A stretch of 64,000 nucleotides of DNA from the NCBI GenBank assembly GCA_035559795.1, contig DATMAR010000013.1, positions 1 through 64,000 on the forward strand, written 5' to 3'. Every line of letters begins with the position of its first letter. Positions within the stretch are counted from its first letter, which is position 1. The position numbers and the translations under genes are program-made. The DNA is from Fimbriimonadales bacterium. Its GTDB lineage: Bacteria; Armatimonadota; Fimbriimonadia; Fimbriimonadales; ATM1. The notes under the pieces were generated by a model, which was not told the origin of the DNA, searched no databases, and worked only from the letters and a program-made list of their open reading frames with translations. Of this stretch, positions 54,122 to 62,437 are shown one piece after another.

Positions 54122-54556
54122 TCAGGGCCAAAGCGCCCGTATCTTTTCCGGAAGAGACTTTTTCACCTCTTCGATTTCTCCGGAAGTGATGTGGCGGCTC
54201 ATTACTTTGAAGACCGCTTTTGCCATTGTCTCCGGAGTCGTGTATGGTTTTCCTCCATGCGCCCTTAAGATATCTTCGTAAAAGCCCTCTAAAGTTCTGT
54301 CTCTCGTAGCGAAGGGTTGCCTGTTGTTGGGTTTCCATCCGTCGTAGAAGATTCCTTTTATGAGAAGTGGCATTTGCGCGGCTAAATGAGCGGCCTCTTC
54401 GATGGTTAATCGCTCACGAAGCGCATGAAGGCACCCGCGCAAGGCGTCGTAAGCCTGCTGGCGGGTCTTGATCCCCATTTCCTCCATAATTTCGTCTAAC
54501 CATTTGTTCGTTTTTTGTAGCGTGGTATCGAATACTTGGAGTCCTGTTGCGCTCAT
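54122..54556 (-). CDS. DUF2267 protein
   Basis: 144 residues. Conserved DUF2267 stretches: GIKTRQQAYDALRGCLHALR, RLTIEEAAHLAAQMPLLIKG, IFYDGW. The family is cytoplasmic and of unknown function, frequently found with stress or radiation-related genes. The adjacent DUF3175 gene lies 152 bp away in divergent orientation. Confidence 0.85.
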   Translation of the reverse strand: MSATGLQVFDTTLQKTNKWLDEIMEEMGIKTRQQAYDALRGCLHALRERLTIEEAAHLAAQMPLLIKGIFYDGWKPNNRQPFATRDRTLEGFYEDILRAHGGKPYTTPETMAKAVFKVMSRHITSGEIEEVKKSLPEKIRALWP

Positions 54557-54708
54557 AAGATCCTCCTTCGTTTTTTAATACTCCAAGCAAAAGGTTTGTG
54601 CTCCTAATTTCTTATCGTTATGTACGGCACTTCTTGCTCGCTTATCTGAGGCAGAGAGCCGAGCATTCCGGATGTTGCCCCTCGCGACTTGGTCGTAATA
54701 AAAAAGAG

Positions 54709-54990
54709 ATGGCAGGCGTTAGGAAATGGTCAGCAGAAGTTACGCGGCGCAGCAATGCGCTGGATTTGGAAGCAGGTGTCTTTACCTGGAATGACCCTAA
54801 AAAGATAGCGACATCGCTGAAACGTTCCGCAGAGGCGAGCACGCGCAGAAAAGCGAAGACACCTTATCAATCCGCAATGTCCATGCTGAATTTCTATATC
54901 AATCGGGCAGGGAAAAATCTATCCGCTTCACGGAAAAAGGTTCTCGAACAAGCGAAACAAGAATTGCGAAAACTATTCGGGAAGGAATAA
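54709..54990 (+). CDS. DUF3175 protein
   Basis: 93 residues from ATG 54709 (a 37-codon upstream extension is open but shows no family similarity). The start AGVRKWSAEVTRRSNALDLE and GVFTWNDPKKIATSLKRSAE, then PYQSAMSMLNFYINRAGKNL, are characteristic of DUF3175. Function unknown; small, basic, probably cytoplasmic. Often sits beside other small stress-type genes, as here with DUF2267. Confidence 0.85.
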   Translation: MAGVRKWSAEVTRRSNALDLEAGVFTWNDPKKIATSLKRSAEASTRRKAKTPYQSAMSMLNFYINRAGKNLSASRKKVLEQAKQELRKLFGKE

Positions 54991-55228
54991 AAAAACATTC
55001 GACTTTCGCCTCTGCGAACGCTGATGGAGTTAGTCTGTTCGCTTGATCGAATACCTGAAGTCATTGTGACAGGAACTATAGCAGGCAAAACGGGAACTGA
55101 AAGTCTCTGCTGCCGTCGGTGCTGTCGCTTACCCTATACCCCGTAGGTGTAGCCGTTGAAGGGTCGGCATAGGCACAATTGATCTCACTATTTTTTTTAA
55201 ATTTTTGATTGAAAGTGAGTTTTAATTT

Positions 55229-55501
55229 TTATCGAAACACAATTCTGAAATTTTCGAATGTTTTCTTAGATTCCTCTTCCTCGAATCGGACGTCGTCCAC
55301 TCTCCCCGGTCCTAAATATAGATTTTCGATAAACTCTTCGAGTTCCTCTCTGCTTTCGTGTTGCGCGAGAATTTCCACTCCACCGTCTTTTCGATTCCAT
55401 ACCTCTCCCCTAATGTTCATCCTCTTCGCTAAATCGTATACAAAAGCGCGAAAACCGACCCCCTGAACCATACCTTTCACCACTATTCGAAATGTAGTCA
55501 T
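55229..55501 (-). CDS. acyP: Acylphosphatase
   Basis: 90 residues, the standard length. Active-site R18 in GMVQGVGFRAFVYDLAK and N36 in RGEVWNRKDGGVEI are both present. Cleaves acyl phosphates such as acetyl phosphate in the cytoplasm. The gene ends 238 bp after the DUF3175 gene and is divergent from nrfH; only 35 bp separate them, so promoters overlap. Confidence 0.9.
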   Translation of the reverse strand: MTTFRIVVKGMVQGVGFRAFVYDLAKRMNIRGEVWNRKDGGVEILAQHESREELEEFIENLYLGPGRVDDVRFEEEESKKTFENFRIVFR

Positions 55502-55536
55502 AAATTCATTCCTTTACGACGGGTATCTTTACCCCT

Positions 55537-56085
55537 ATGTTTTTCCGAAGAATCCTTTCTTGGGGAAGCATAAGCCTTTTGGGATTCACGGCGGGTTTGG
55601 GGTCTGTTGTATTTTATATTTCGGAGGCGACTTCGTATCTCTCGGATAACCCCGATGCCTGCATCAACTGCCATGTGATGATTCCGGAATACGCTTCTTG
55701 GCTGCATTCGAGTCATTTTCGTGTTGCCACATGCAACGACTGCCATATCCCTCATGATAGTGCGTTTTCGAAATGGTGGTACAAAGCCAAAAGCGGCTAT
55801 CGCCATTCGCTTGTTTTTACGTTACGAAGAGAGCCTCAAGTCATTCAAGCGAAGAAAGATTCTCGAGAAGTAATTCAAAAGAACTGTCTTCGCTGCCACT
55901 CCAACGTTGTATCCGAAGCGATCACGCCATTGCATGCCGATTTCGAAAGACCTTGTATAGATTGCCATAGGGAAGTTCCGCATGGGCGCGTGCACAGTTT
56001 GGCTGCCACTCCGAACGCTGCTGTTCCGCCTCTCTCGCCCGTTCTTCCAGAGTGGCTTATGAAAACAGGAGGTACTGAAAAGTGA
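55537..56085 (+). CDS. nrfH: Cytochrome c nitrite reductase small subunit NrfH (tetraheme)
   Basis: 182 residues. One N-terminal membrane anchor (about 5-27) followed by four CxxCH haem sites: CINCH, CNDCH, CLRCH and CIDCH. This is the NapC/NirT-type quinol oxidase subunit that docks to NrfA. The stop overlaps the nrfA start by 4 bp. Takes electrons from menaquinol to the periplasmic catalytic subunit. Confidence 0.95.
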   Translation: MFFRRILSWGSISLLGFTAGLGSVVFYISEATSYLSDNPDACINCHVMIPEYASWLHSSHFRVATCNDCHIPHDSAFSKWWYKAKSGYRHSLVFTLRREPQVIQAKKDSREVIQKNCLRCHSNVVSEAITPLHADFERPCIDCHREVPHGRVHSLAATPNAAVPPLSPVLPEWLMKTGGTEK

Positions 56086-57458
56086 GAACCGAACGCAAAT
56101 CCATTGTCTTTGCATTTTTGTTGTTTTTCGTGAGTGCGATACTCGGTGTTTTCGTTGGGATTTTGGGTGTTTCTATAACGGAGCGACGCGCAGAACGCGA
56201 GTTAGCGCGCATTCGTATCATCGAACCTTTAGGGGAATTCGAATCCGATAATGCGAAATGGGGGATTAACTTTCCACGCGAATATAATTCTTGGGAACTC
56301 ACGAAAAAAACGGATGAACGAACGAAATACGGGGGGTCGAGTTTTCGGGATTATTTAGCGGCGAATCCGAGGCTCGTCGTTCTCTGGGCAGGTTATCCCT
56401 TCAGCAAAGATTACAATCAAGCGCGAGGACATTTTCATGCACTCGAAGACGTTTCGAAAACAGGACGCATAAACGAAAAAAGTCCTGCGACATGCATTAC
56501 ATGCAAAAGTTCCGATGTGCCTCGCATTATGGCGAAAATCGGAGTCGAAAGATTTTATGAACATAAATTCTTTGAAATGTTGCCGGAAGCGCGGAACCCC
56601 ATCGGATGCTTGGATTGTCACGACCCGAAAACCATGCGTCTGCGCATTTCTCGTCCAGCGTTGATAGACGCTTTTAAAAGAATGGGAAAGGACATTACGA
56701 AAGCATCTCATCAGGAAATGCGCACTCTCGTTTGTGCGCAATGCCATGTGGAATATTATTTCAAAGACAAAAAATATCTCACTTTTCCGTGGGATAACGG
56801 TTTGAAAGTAGAAGAGATGGAGGAATATTACGAACGCATTCAACACACGGATTGGGTGCATGCGATTAGCGGCGCGAAAATGCTCAAAATGCAGCACCCC
56901 GATTACGAAGTATATATGCAGGGAATACATTCCTTCCGAGGCGTGTCTTGTGCAGATTGTCATATGCCGTATAAAGTCGAGGGGGGGATTAAATTTACCG
57001 ACCATCAAGTTCGCAGTCCGCTCTTAAATATCGCGAATTCATGTCAGGTGTGTCATCGCTGGTCGGAAGAGGAAGTAAAAATTCGCGTAACGAGCATTCA
57101 AGATAAGACACAGGATTTGTTGAACCGTGCCGAAAACGAATTGGTTCGTGCTCATTTAGAAATCGGCGATGCTTGGCGAAAAGGCGCAACGGATGCGGAA
57201 TTAGAAAATGCGCGCAATCTCGTTCGCAAAGCGCAGATGTATTGGGATTACGTCGCGGCGAACAACGGAATGGGTTTCCACGCGCCGCAAGAGTGCGCGC
57301 GAATCCTCGCCAAAGCCATTCAACTCGCTATGGAGAGCCGCTTGGAAGCGCAATCCGTTCGTGCTCGAAAAGGTCTCCTCGCGCCTGTCCCCCTACCCGA
57401 TTTGTCGAGCAAAGAAAAAGCCCAAGCATTTATCCAGAGTTTTATTCCCAAAACGTAA
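56082..57458 (+). CDS. nrfA: Ammonia-forming cytochrome c nitrite reductase NrfA (pentaheme)
   Basis: 458 residues from a GTG start (56082), with AGGAGG at 56067-56072. Haem sites: the special CITCK at 138-142 that carries the catalytic haem, then CLDCH, CAQCH, CADCH and CQVCH, so five in all. The N-terminus has a signal/anchor segment (about 9-30), retained possibly as in related NrfA. Reduces nitrite to ammonium with six electrons in the periplasm. Translationally coupled to nrfH; no maturation genes are next to it. Confidence 0.95.
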   Translation: MRTERKSIVFAFLLFFVSAILGVFVGILGVSITERRAERELARIRIIEPLGEFESDNAKWGINFPREYNSWELTKKTDERTKYGGSSFRDYLAANPRLVVLWAGYPFSKDYNQARGHFHALEDVSKTGRINEKSPATCITCKSSDVPRIMAKIGVERFYEHKFFEMLPEARNPIGCLDCHDPKTMRLRISRPALIDAFKRMGKDITKASHQEMRTLVCAQCHVEYYFKDKKYLTFPWDNGLKVEEMEEYYERIQHTDWVHAISGAKMLKMQHPDYEVYMQGIHSFRGVSCADCHMPYKVEGGIKFTDHQVRSPLLNIANSCQVCHRWSEEEVKIRVTSIQDKTQDLLNRAENELVRAHLEIGDAWRKGATDAELENARNLVRKAQMYWDYVAANNGMGFHAPQECARILAKAIQLAMESRLEAQSVRARKGLLAPVPLPDLSSKEKAQAFIQSFIPKT

Positions 57459-57532
57459 TTCACTGGGTTTATCTCATAAATTTTTTTGGGCAGTTTGATG
57501 TAACATGGATTGGCTTGGGTCTTTGATTGCCT

Positions 57533-58648
57533 ATGACACTGAAATTTACCGAAGAAGAACAAAAGTTTCTGCGAGAAGTAGAGCAGTTCATAGAAGAAGA
57601 AGTCGCTCCGTGCACCCGGGCATGGGAAAAGGACACCTTCCCGGCGGACATATGGAAACGATGCGCTTCCCGGGGAATCACTCATGTGGTCCTCCCGAAG
57701 TCGTTAGGAGGTTTGGGGTTTTCGTGTGCGACCTATGCAGAAATGTGTCGAATCATCGCCAAGGGCGACCCTGCGTTAGCGATGAACGTTGCGGCAATCA
57801 ACGCCCTTTGCGTGGCGCATTTCGAACATTTCGCAAACGATGAACAGCGCGCGAAATATCTGCCGGGTGTTTTAAGCGGGGATATCCCTCTTGCATGGGG
57901 TTTGACAGAGCCGGATGCCGGCAGCGATGCTCGCAGAGTGAAAACGATCGCTACTCCCATTCCGGACCGACCGGGATATTTCTATCTCAATGGCGAGAAG
58001 ATGTTCATTACCAACGGAGGGTTCGCGAAACTTTTCATCATTATCGCTCGGCTCGATGAAGAAAACCTAAGCGCTTTTTTCATGGAGAAAGACCAACCTG
58101 GGTTCGAAGATTTAGGAAGAATTCCGACCGTCGGGGTTTGCGCCTCTTATACGATGCGATTTCGCATGAACAACGCAATTGGGTGGCATACACCTTGCAC
58201 TTTCGACGAAGTGATTAGTTTGCTTTATCGCGGTCGCGTCGGAATCGGAGCGATGGCTCTCGGAATTGCGGAAAAAGCATTGGAATTGGGAATCGAATAC
58301 AGTAAACAGCGTGTGCAATTCGGTCGTCCTTTGGCACAGATGCAGTCCGTTCAAAATATGATTGCGGATTCAGGGATGTGGATAGAGGCGGCGCGGCTTT
58401 TAGTGCATAAAGCGGCATGGATGTACGACCAAGGGATGCCGATCGTGAAAGAAGCCTCCTACGCGAAACTCTTCGCGAGCGAAACGGCGAGAGAAGTTAC
58501 GAACCGCATGATTCAGATTCACGGGGGGCGCGGCATGATGCCGGATTATTTAATTGAAAAACTCTGGCGCGACGCAAAACTCACGGAAATCGGAGAAGGC
58601 GCGAGCGAAATTCAAAGGCTGATCATCGCGAAAGCATTGCTGAAATAA
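57533..58648 (+). CDS. Acyl-CoA dehydrogenase
   Basis: 371 residues from ATG 57533 (a TTG two codons upstream is also open). FAD-binding motif ITHVVLPKSLGGLGFSCATY, CoA-substrate region LAWGLTEPDAGSDARRVKT and FITNGGFAKLFIIIARLDEE, the FGRPLAQMQSVQNMIADSG loop and the C-terminal IQIHGGRGMMPDYLIEKLWR RD-type motif. The catalytic Glu is expected at about E360 near EGASEIQRLIIA. Substrate chain length not predictable. It follows nrfA by 75 bp in the same direction, but no functional link. Confidence 0.88.
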   Translation: MTLKFTEEEQKFLREVEQFIEEEVAPCTRAWEKDTFPADIWKRCASRGITHVVLPKSLGGLGFSCATYAEMCRIIAKGDPALAMNVAAINALCVAHFEHFANDEQRAKYLPGVLSGDIPLAWGLTEPDAGSDARRVKTIATPIPDRPGYFYLNGEKMFITNGGFAKLFIIIARLDEENLSAFFMEKDQPGFEDLGRIPTVGVCASYTMRFRMNNAIGWHTPCTFDEVISLLYRGRVGIGAMALGIAEKALELGIEYSKQRVQFGRPLAQMQSVQNMIADSGMWIEAARLLVHKAAWMYDQGMPIVKEASYAKLFASETAREVTNRMIQIHGGRGMMPDYLIEKLWRDAKLTEIGEGASEIQRLIIAKALLK

Positions 58649-58758
58649 AGTTCTGCTTTTTTTCTTGTTTTTGAGTGTTTCTGGGTCTTTATTTGTTTCT
58701 TGTTGAGAGATTTTACTATTTTGCGATGACCTGTTCATTTAACTGCGTTAATGAAATC

Positions 58759-58878
58759 GGTTCCCTTTGCGTTAGCAGGGGGAACCTTACGGAGGGGGTT
58801 TATTAATTTTATAAAAGATGTTCCTAAACAGAGTTCGGGAACGAGAGAAAAAGCATTCCCAAACAGAGTTTGGGAACG
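58759..58878 (+). repeat. Composite of three palindromic repeat elements
   Basis: GGTTCCCTTTGCG...GGGGGAACC (58759-58786) with the ACGGAGGGGGT block, then two TTCCCAAAC-type palindromes at 58820-58843 and 58854-58878. The same combination is seen at 47156-47213, so the order is not random. Confidence 0.7.
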
Positions 58879-58917
58879 AGAGAATTCATCTAAGGAAGAG
58901 AAGTGTTAGAATTTGCG

Positions 58918-59388
58918 TTACTGACCGATGACGCTTTCTTTGGGCAAACTTTGGCTGAGTACGAATTGCCAACCCTTCGGTGTGCGTTTCAAAGTTTCCG
59001 CTGCATGCATCGTGAAACTTACGGTTTGCCATTTTTCTCCTTGTTTCATTTTAAAACTCGCTTTCGTGGTAACCCATGCATAGCATTCCTCTCGATTGCC
59101 GTAAACATGATGCACGACTGTATGAGACTTAATCTCACGAATCATTTTCAAGATTTCCGTGAGTTCTTTTTTGAATTGCGCGTAATTCGTGCGTTTGCCG
59201 TCTTCGTCTATTTGCACGAAGGAGGGATGTATCATCGCTAAAAGCCCTTTTAGGTCGCCTTTTTGTGCAAGGGTGTCCCATTTCAGATATACCGCCTCCA
59301 TTTCTTTTCGGAGTTGCGGGTCTTCTCCTTGAGAGAGAAGGCTTGTTGTGAGAAACAATCCCAAGAGGCAGACAATCATATGTTTCAT
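58918..59388 (-). CDS. Secreted SnoaL/NTF2-like protein
   Basis: 156 residues. Signal peptide (about 1-20, MIVCLLGLFLTTSLLSQ). The mature part, with LDTLAQKGDLKGLLAMIHPS-like WDTLAQKGDLKGLLAMIHPS and AYVTTKASFKMKQGE-like tail, is the cone-shaped NTF2 fold (DUF4440/SnoaL superfamily). Function unknown; many are exported. Single gene between two convergent units. Confidence 0.75.
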   Translation of the reverse strand: MKHMIVCLLGLFLTTSLLSQGEDPQLRKEMEAVYLKWDTLAQKGDLKGLLAMIHPSFVQIDEDGKRTNYAQFKKELTEILKMIREIKSHTVVHHVYGNREECYAWVTTKASFKMKQGEKWQTVSFTMHAAETLKRTPKGWQFVLSQSLPKESVIGQ

Positions 59389-59435
59389 CGTAATCCTCCT
59401 TTATGGTTCGTTCATTATGGAGTCAAGCGAAAGGT

Positions 59436-60638
59436 TCATGCCGCCTTTTGGACCGCTTGCCGAAGTTCTTTTGCGACTTTTTCCACCTGGCGCATGACCC
59501 GAAGCAAATTCAATCCCAAAATTTTCTTAATTTCTCCTTCGCTATAACCTCTTCGTAATAATTCGGCAGTGAGGTAGGGAAATTTCGAGACGTCTTCCAA
59601 CCCATCTACGCCCCCACCTCCATCGAAGTCGCTTCCTATTCCGATGTGGTCTATTCCTGCCACCTTCCGGATATGGTCTATGTGGTCAGCGACTTGCGAG
59701 AGCGTGGCTCTCGGTTTCGGATTTTTCTGCATCCATTCCTTCAATTCGTTTTGCACTTTTTCGGGGTCGTTCGGATATTTTTCCTGTAATTGCTTTTGGG
59801 TCGCATCTCTGTTTTTAGACCATCGGGGGATTTCCGGAGAAACATAATCCGCTAATATCACTACCATTACGATCCCCCCATTTTTTTTCAGTTCTTTTAG
59901 CACGTCGTCCGGAACGTTTCGCGGATGGTCGCATACTCCGCGCGCTCCCGAATGAGAAAAAATTACGGGCGCTTTCGAAACCTTGAGCGCATCCATCATC
60001 GTATCCGCTGAAACGTGGCTCAAATCCACGAGCATTCCCAAACGATTCATTTCGAGTACGACTTTCTCTCCGAATTCGTTGAGTCCACCCAGTTTCGGTT
60101 CATCCGTTGCCGAGTCAGCCCATGGTGTGTTTTTGCTGTGCGTTAGAGTCATATATCGAGCACCTGCGTAATAAAAGGCTGTTAAAGCGGTAAGCGAAGA
60201 ATCTATCGAATGCCCCCCCTCCATTCCGATGAGGCTTGCGATTTTTCCCTTTCGAAAAATGCGTTCGATATCGTCCGCACTGAGCGCAAGTTCGAATGCA
60301 TTAGGATAGATTTCAATCATTCGGTGAACCGTGCCGATTTGTTCGAGTGTCGTTTTTACAGCGTCTGAGCCTTGCAAACTCGTGGGTACCCACACCGACC
60401 AAAATTGCCCTCCGACACCTCCCTCGCGGAGGCGGGGAATATCCGTCTGACCTTTGGATAGACGCATTGCGATGTTGTATTTTTCGAAATCTCCTCCGTT
60501 CGCCCGAATAACCCAAGGCAAATCGTTGTGCCCATCAACGAGAGGGACTTGTCGATGAATTTCTCTCGCCTTTATCAGGTAATCGTTCGAGGGAGTTTGC
60601 CCTGCCGCGAAGACGAATAGTGCAATGAGGCTGAACAT
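59436..60638 (-). CDS. Membrane dipeptidase (renal dipeptidase, M19)
   Basis: 400 residues. Short N-terminal signal (about 1-14). Metal-binding motifs of the amidohydrolase fold: LVDGHNDLPW, MEGGHSIDSS, THSKNTPWADSATD, DLSHVSADTM, FSHSGARGVCDHPRNVP and GIGSDFDGGGGVDGLEDVS. Cleaves dipeptides, including some with D-amino acids, in the periplasm or outside. Upstream YkgJ-like gene is 57 bp away on the same strand. Confidence 0.88.
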   Translation of the reverse strand: MFSLIALFVFAAGQTPSNDYLIKAREIHRQVPLVDGHNDLPWVIRANGGDFEKYNIAMRLSKGQTDIPRLREGGVGGQFWSVWVPTSLQGSDAVKTTLEQIGTVHRMIEIYPNAFELALSADDIERIFRKGKIASLIGMEGGHSIDSSLTALTAFYYAGARYMTLTHSKNTPWADSATDEPKLGGLNEFGEKVVLEMNRLGMLVDLSHVSADTMMDALKVSKAPVIFSHSGARGVCDHPRNVPDDVLKELKKNGGIVMVVILADYVSPEIPRWSKNRDATQKQLQEKYPNDPEKVQNELKEWMQKNPKPRATLSQVADHIDHIRKVAGIDHIGIGSDFDGGGGVDGLEDVSKFPYLTAELLRRGYSEGEIKKILGLNLLRVMRQVEKVAKELRQAVQKAA

Positions 60639-60695
60639 GGAGACTATTATCCCGAATCTTTATCTATTGCGGTGGATTGGCTCGGCATTTTGCTT

Positions 60696-61082
60696 TTAAT
60701 CCCTATGGTCTGTAGTTGCAATCATTTTCGAGTCTTTCTGACGGTCTCTTTCGGACATCAGAAAATCGTAATATCCGCACCGCGCGGTTCCGGGATATTC
60801 TCTGCAAGTTCGAGGTCTTGCCGGATATACGGTACATTGTCTCGTCTCGACATCTAAGAACCTGCAAACGCTTTCGAAATAAGGGTCGTATTTTTTTCGA
60901 AGGATTCGCTCACCAGGCTCTTCTCCTTTTTTGGTGAATCTTTTCTTCGCTTTCGCCTTGCTGATGCCGAAATGCTTTGCGAGGCGCTCGATATCGTAAT
61001 CCGTAACCGTGATTCTCGGGTAGGCGCAACAATATGCCGGACAATTCTTGCAATTGTAAAAGACCTTGAGTGCTGTACGCAT
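60696..61082 (-). CDS. YkgJ-like cysteine cluster protein
   Basis: 128 residues. The N-terminal CKNCPAYCCAYPRITVTDYD and the central CRFLDVETRQCTVYPARPRTC (with RTCREYPGTARC after it) match the Cys-cluster family (YkgJ/UPF0153), which probably binds a metal. No enzyme function is established. First gene of a possible two-gene minus-strand unit with the dipeptidase. Confidence 0.8.
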   Translation of the reverse strand: MRTALKVFYNCKNCPAYCCAYPRITVTDYDIERLAKHFGISKAKAKKRFTKKGEEPGERILRKKYDPYFESVCRFLDVETRQCTVYPARPRTCREYPGTARCGYYDFLMSERDRQKDSKMIATTDHRD

Positions 61083-61420
61083 CGGTCTCTATTGTAGCCC
61101 TTCGTGTCATATTCAGATGGAAATTCGAGAGAAACAAAATCAAAAACTCGAGGATTATTTTATGAGCCTGTTTTCCTTAGGTTTTTTATTTGATGTGCCA
61201 AGAGATTGCCAAGGGCTCCTCGGTCGGATTTCGTCCGTGGGGAAGCGGATAAAGTCGAGATTCCTTTGTGATAAGACGCGATGGCGGCTAAGGATTTGCG
61301 TGTGCATAGTGAGAGGTAACTTAGTTTTGTTATGCGAGTACAATTTTATATAAGATGAGTAAAAGTTAGTACAATACGCAGTGCAATGTGCAATAACCAT
61401 TACTCGCCTTCCTTGAATAA
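61083..61420. other. 338-bp intergenic region without visible features
   Basis: No gene is supported on either strand; frames here are short and have no recognisable similarity. No tRNA, terminator or repeat family element was seen. It should hold the promoters of the divergent YkgJ-like and glycosyltransferase genes. Confidence 0.6.
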
Positions 61421-62437
61421 GTGAAAGTTACATTTTTGACTCGTCACGACGGTGGTCTTGCCAGCGGAGGCAGGGAAGTCCAACTCGGTTACACTTTACG
61501 CGCTTTGAATGAAATAGGTATCGAGACCGAAATTTTGACTCCTCTTACAACGAAAATCGGTGACGTTCTTCACGTGTTCGGTCCGGAAGGATATTTTGCA
61601 GATACAGCACGTTATGCAAGAGAAAGGCAAGTTCCCGTAGTCACTTCGTCGGTTTGGTACTTACCGCTGCCGATATGGAGAGTCTGGCTTCGCAGGTATT
61701 GGTTGACCCTTCGCTTTCGCTATCCTAAACAGACAAAAAAACTTTTCAAAAGGTCAACCCTTCTTGTATGTCCATCTCACGCGGCTCAAAAAAGAATCGT
61801 CGCATTTTTCGGGATCGACCCTAAGAAATTTCGGTTCATTCCGAGCGCGGGAGTGGATGAGAGATTCGCAAATGCCACTCCGGAATTGTTTCGTGAACAC
61901 ACAGGGATTCGAGAAGATTTCGTGCTTCATGTCGGGGTGATTCATAAGCGAAAAAATCAATTGAATTTAATTCGCGCTCTCAAAGGCACGAATTTCAAAA
62001 TGGTATTTTTGGGGCGCTTGCATTCTCTCGAGTATGCCGCTCGATGCAAGCGAGAAGCGGGAGAGCAAGCGATGTTTCTCGATGCCGTCTCGCATGACAG
62101 TCCTTTGCTTCCGAGTGCTTATGCAGCAGCGCGCGTCGTGTGCATTCCTTCGATACTCGACGATTTTCTGATTGCGGGAATCGAAGCCGGAGCGGCAGGC
62201 GCAAGACTCGTGCTCAGCAATAGTTGGCATCCACAAGAATTATATGGCGATTATGCTCTTTATCCGAATCCGTTTAGCCCGACCGATATTCGCCGTTGTG
62301 TCGAGATTGCTTGGGACAAACCTCACGACCCCGAAGCGCAACGAGAATATTTTATAAAACGCTATTCCTGGTCACGGATAGCGGAACAGTTGAAAACGGT
62401 TTACGAAGAGGCAGTCGGATTGACCTGTGTTTCATGA
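61421..62437 (+). CDS. Glycosyltransferase (GT4-like)
   Basis: 338 residues from a GTG start. GT-B fold features: GGLASGGREVQLGYTLRALN near the N-terminus, FRFIPSAGVDERFANATPEL at the domain border, and the C-terminal donor-binding LVLSNSWHPQELYGDYALYP with an E-x7-E-like stretch. Retaining hexosyltransferase activity on a surface polysaccharide is likely; donor unknown. Its last 37 bp overlap the end of the next gene on the opposite strand. Confidence 0.75.
   Translation: MKVTFLTRHDGGLASGGREVQLGYTLRALNEIGIETEILTPLTTKIGDVLHVFGPEGYFADTARYARERQVPVVTSSVWYLPLPIWRVWLRRYWLTLRFRYPKQTKKLFKRSTLLVCPSHAAQKRIVAFFGIDPKKFRFIPSAGVDERFANATPELFREHTGIREDFVLHVGVIHKRKNQLNLIRALKGTNFKMVFLGRLHSLEYAARCKREAGEQAMFLDAVSHDSPLLPSAYAAARVVCIPSILDDFLIAGIEAGAAGARLVLSNSWHPQELYGDYALYPNPFSPTDIRRCVEIAWDKPHDPEAQREYFIKRYSWSRIAEQLKTVYEEAVGLTCVS

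Noticed and set aside
53910-54281. Plus-strand 123-codon reading frame
   Set aside because: Overlaps the DUF2267 gene by 160 bp on the other strand and has no recognisable similarity.
61155-61400. Minus-strand reading frame in the 61.1-61.4 kb gap
   Set aside because: Low-complexity translation without start context or similarity.
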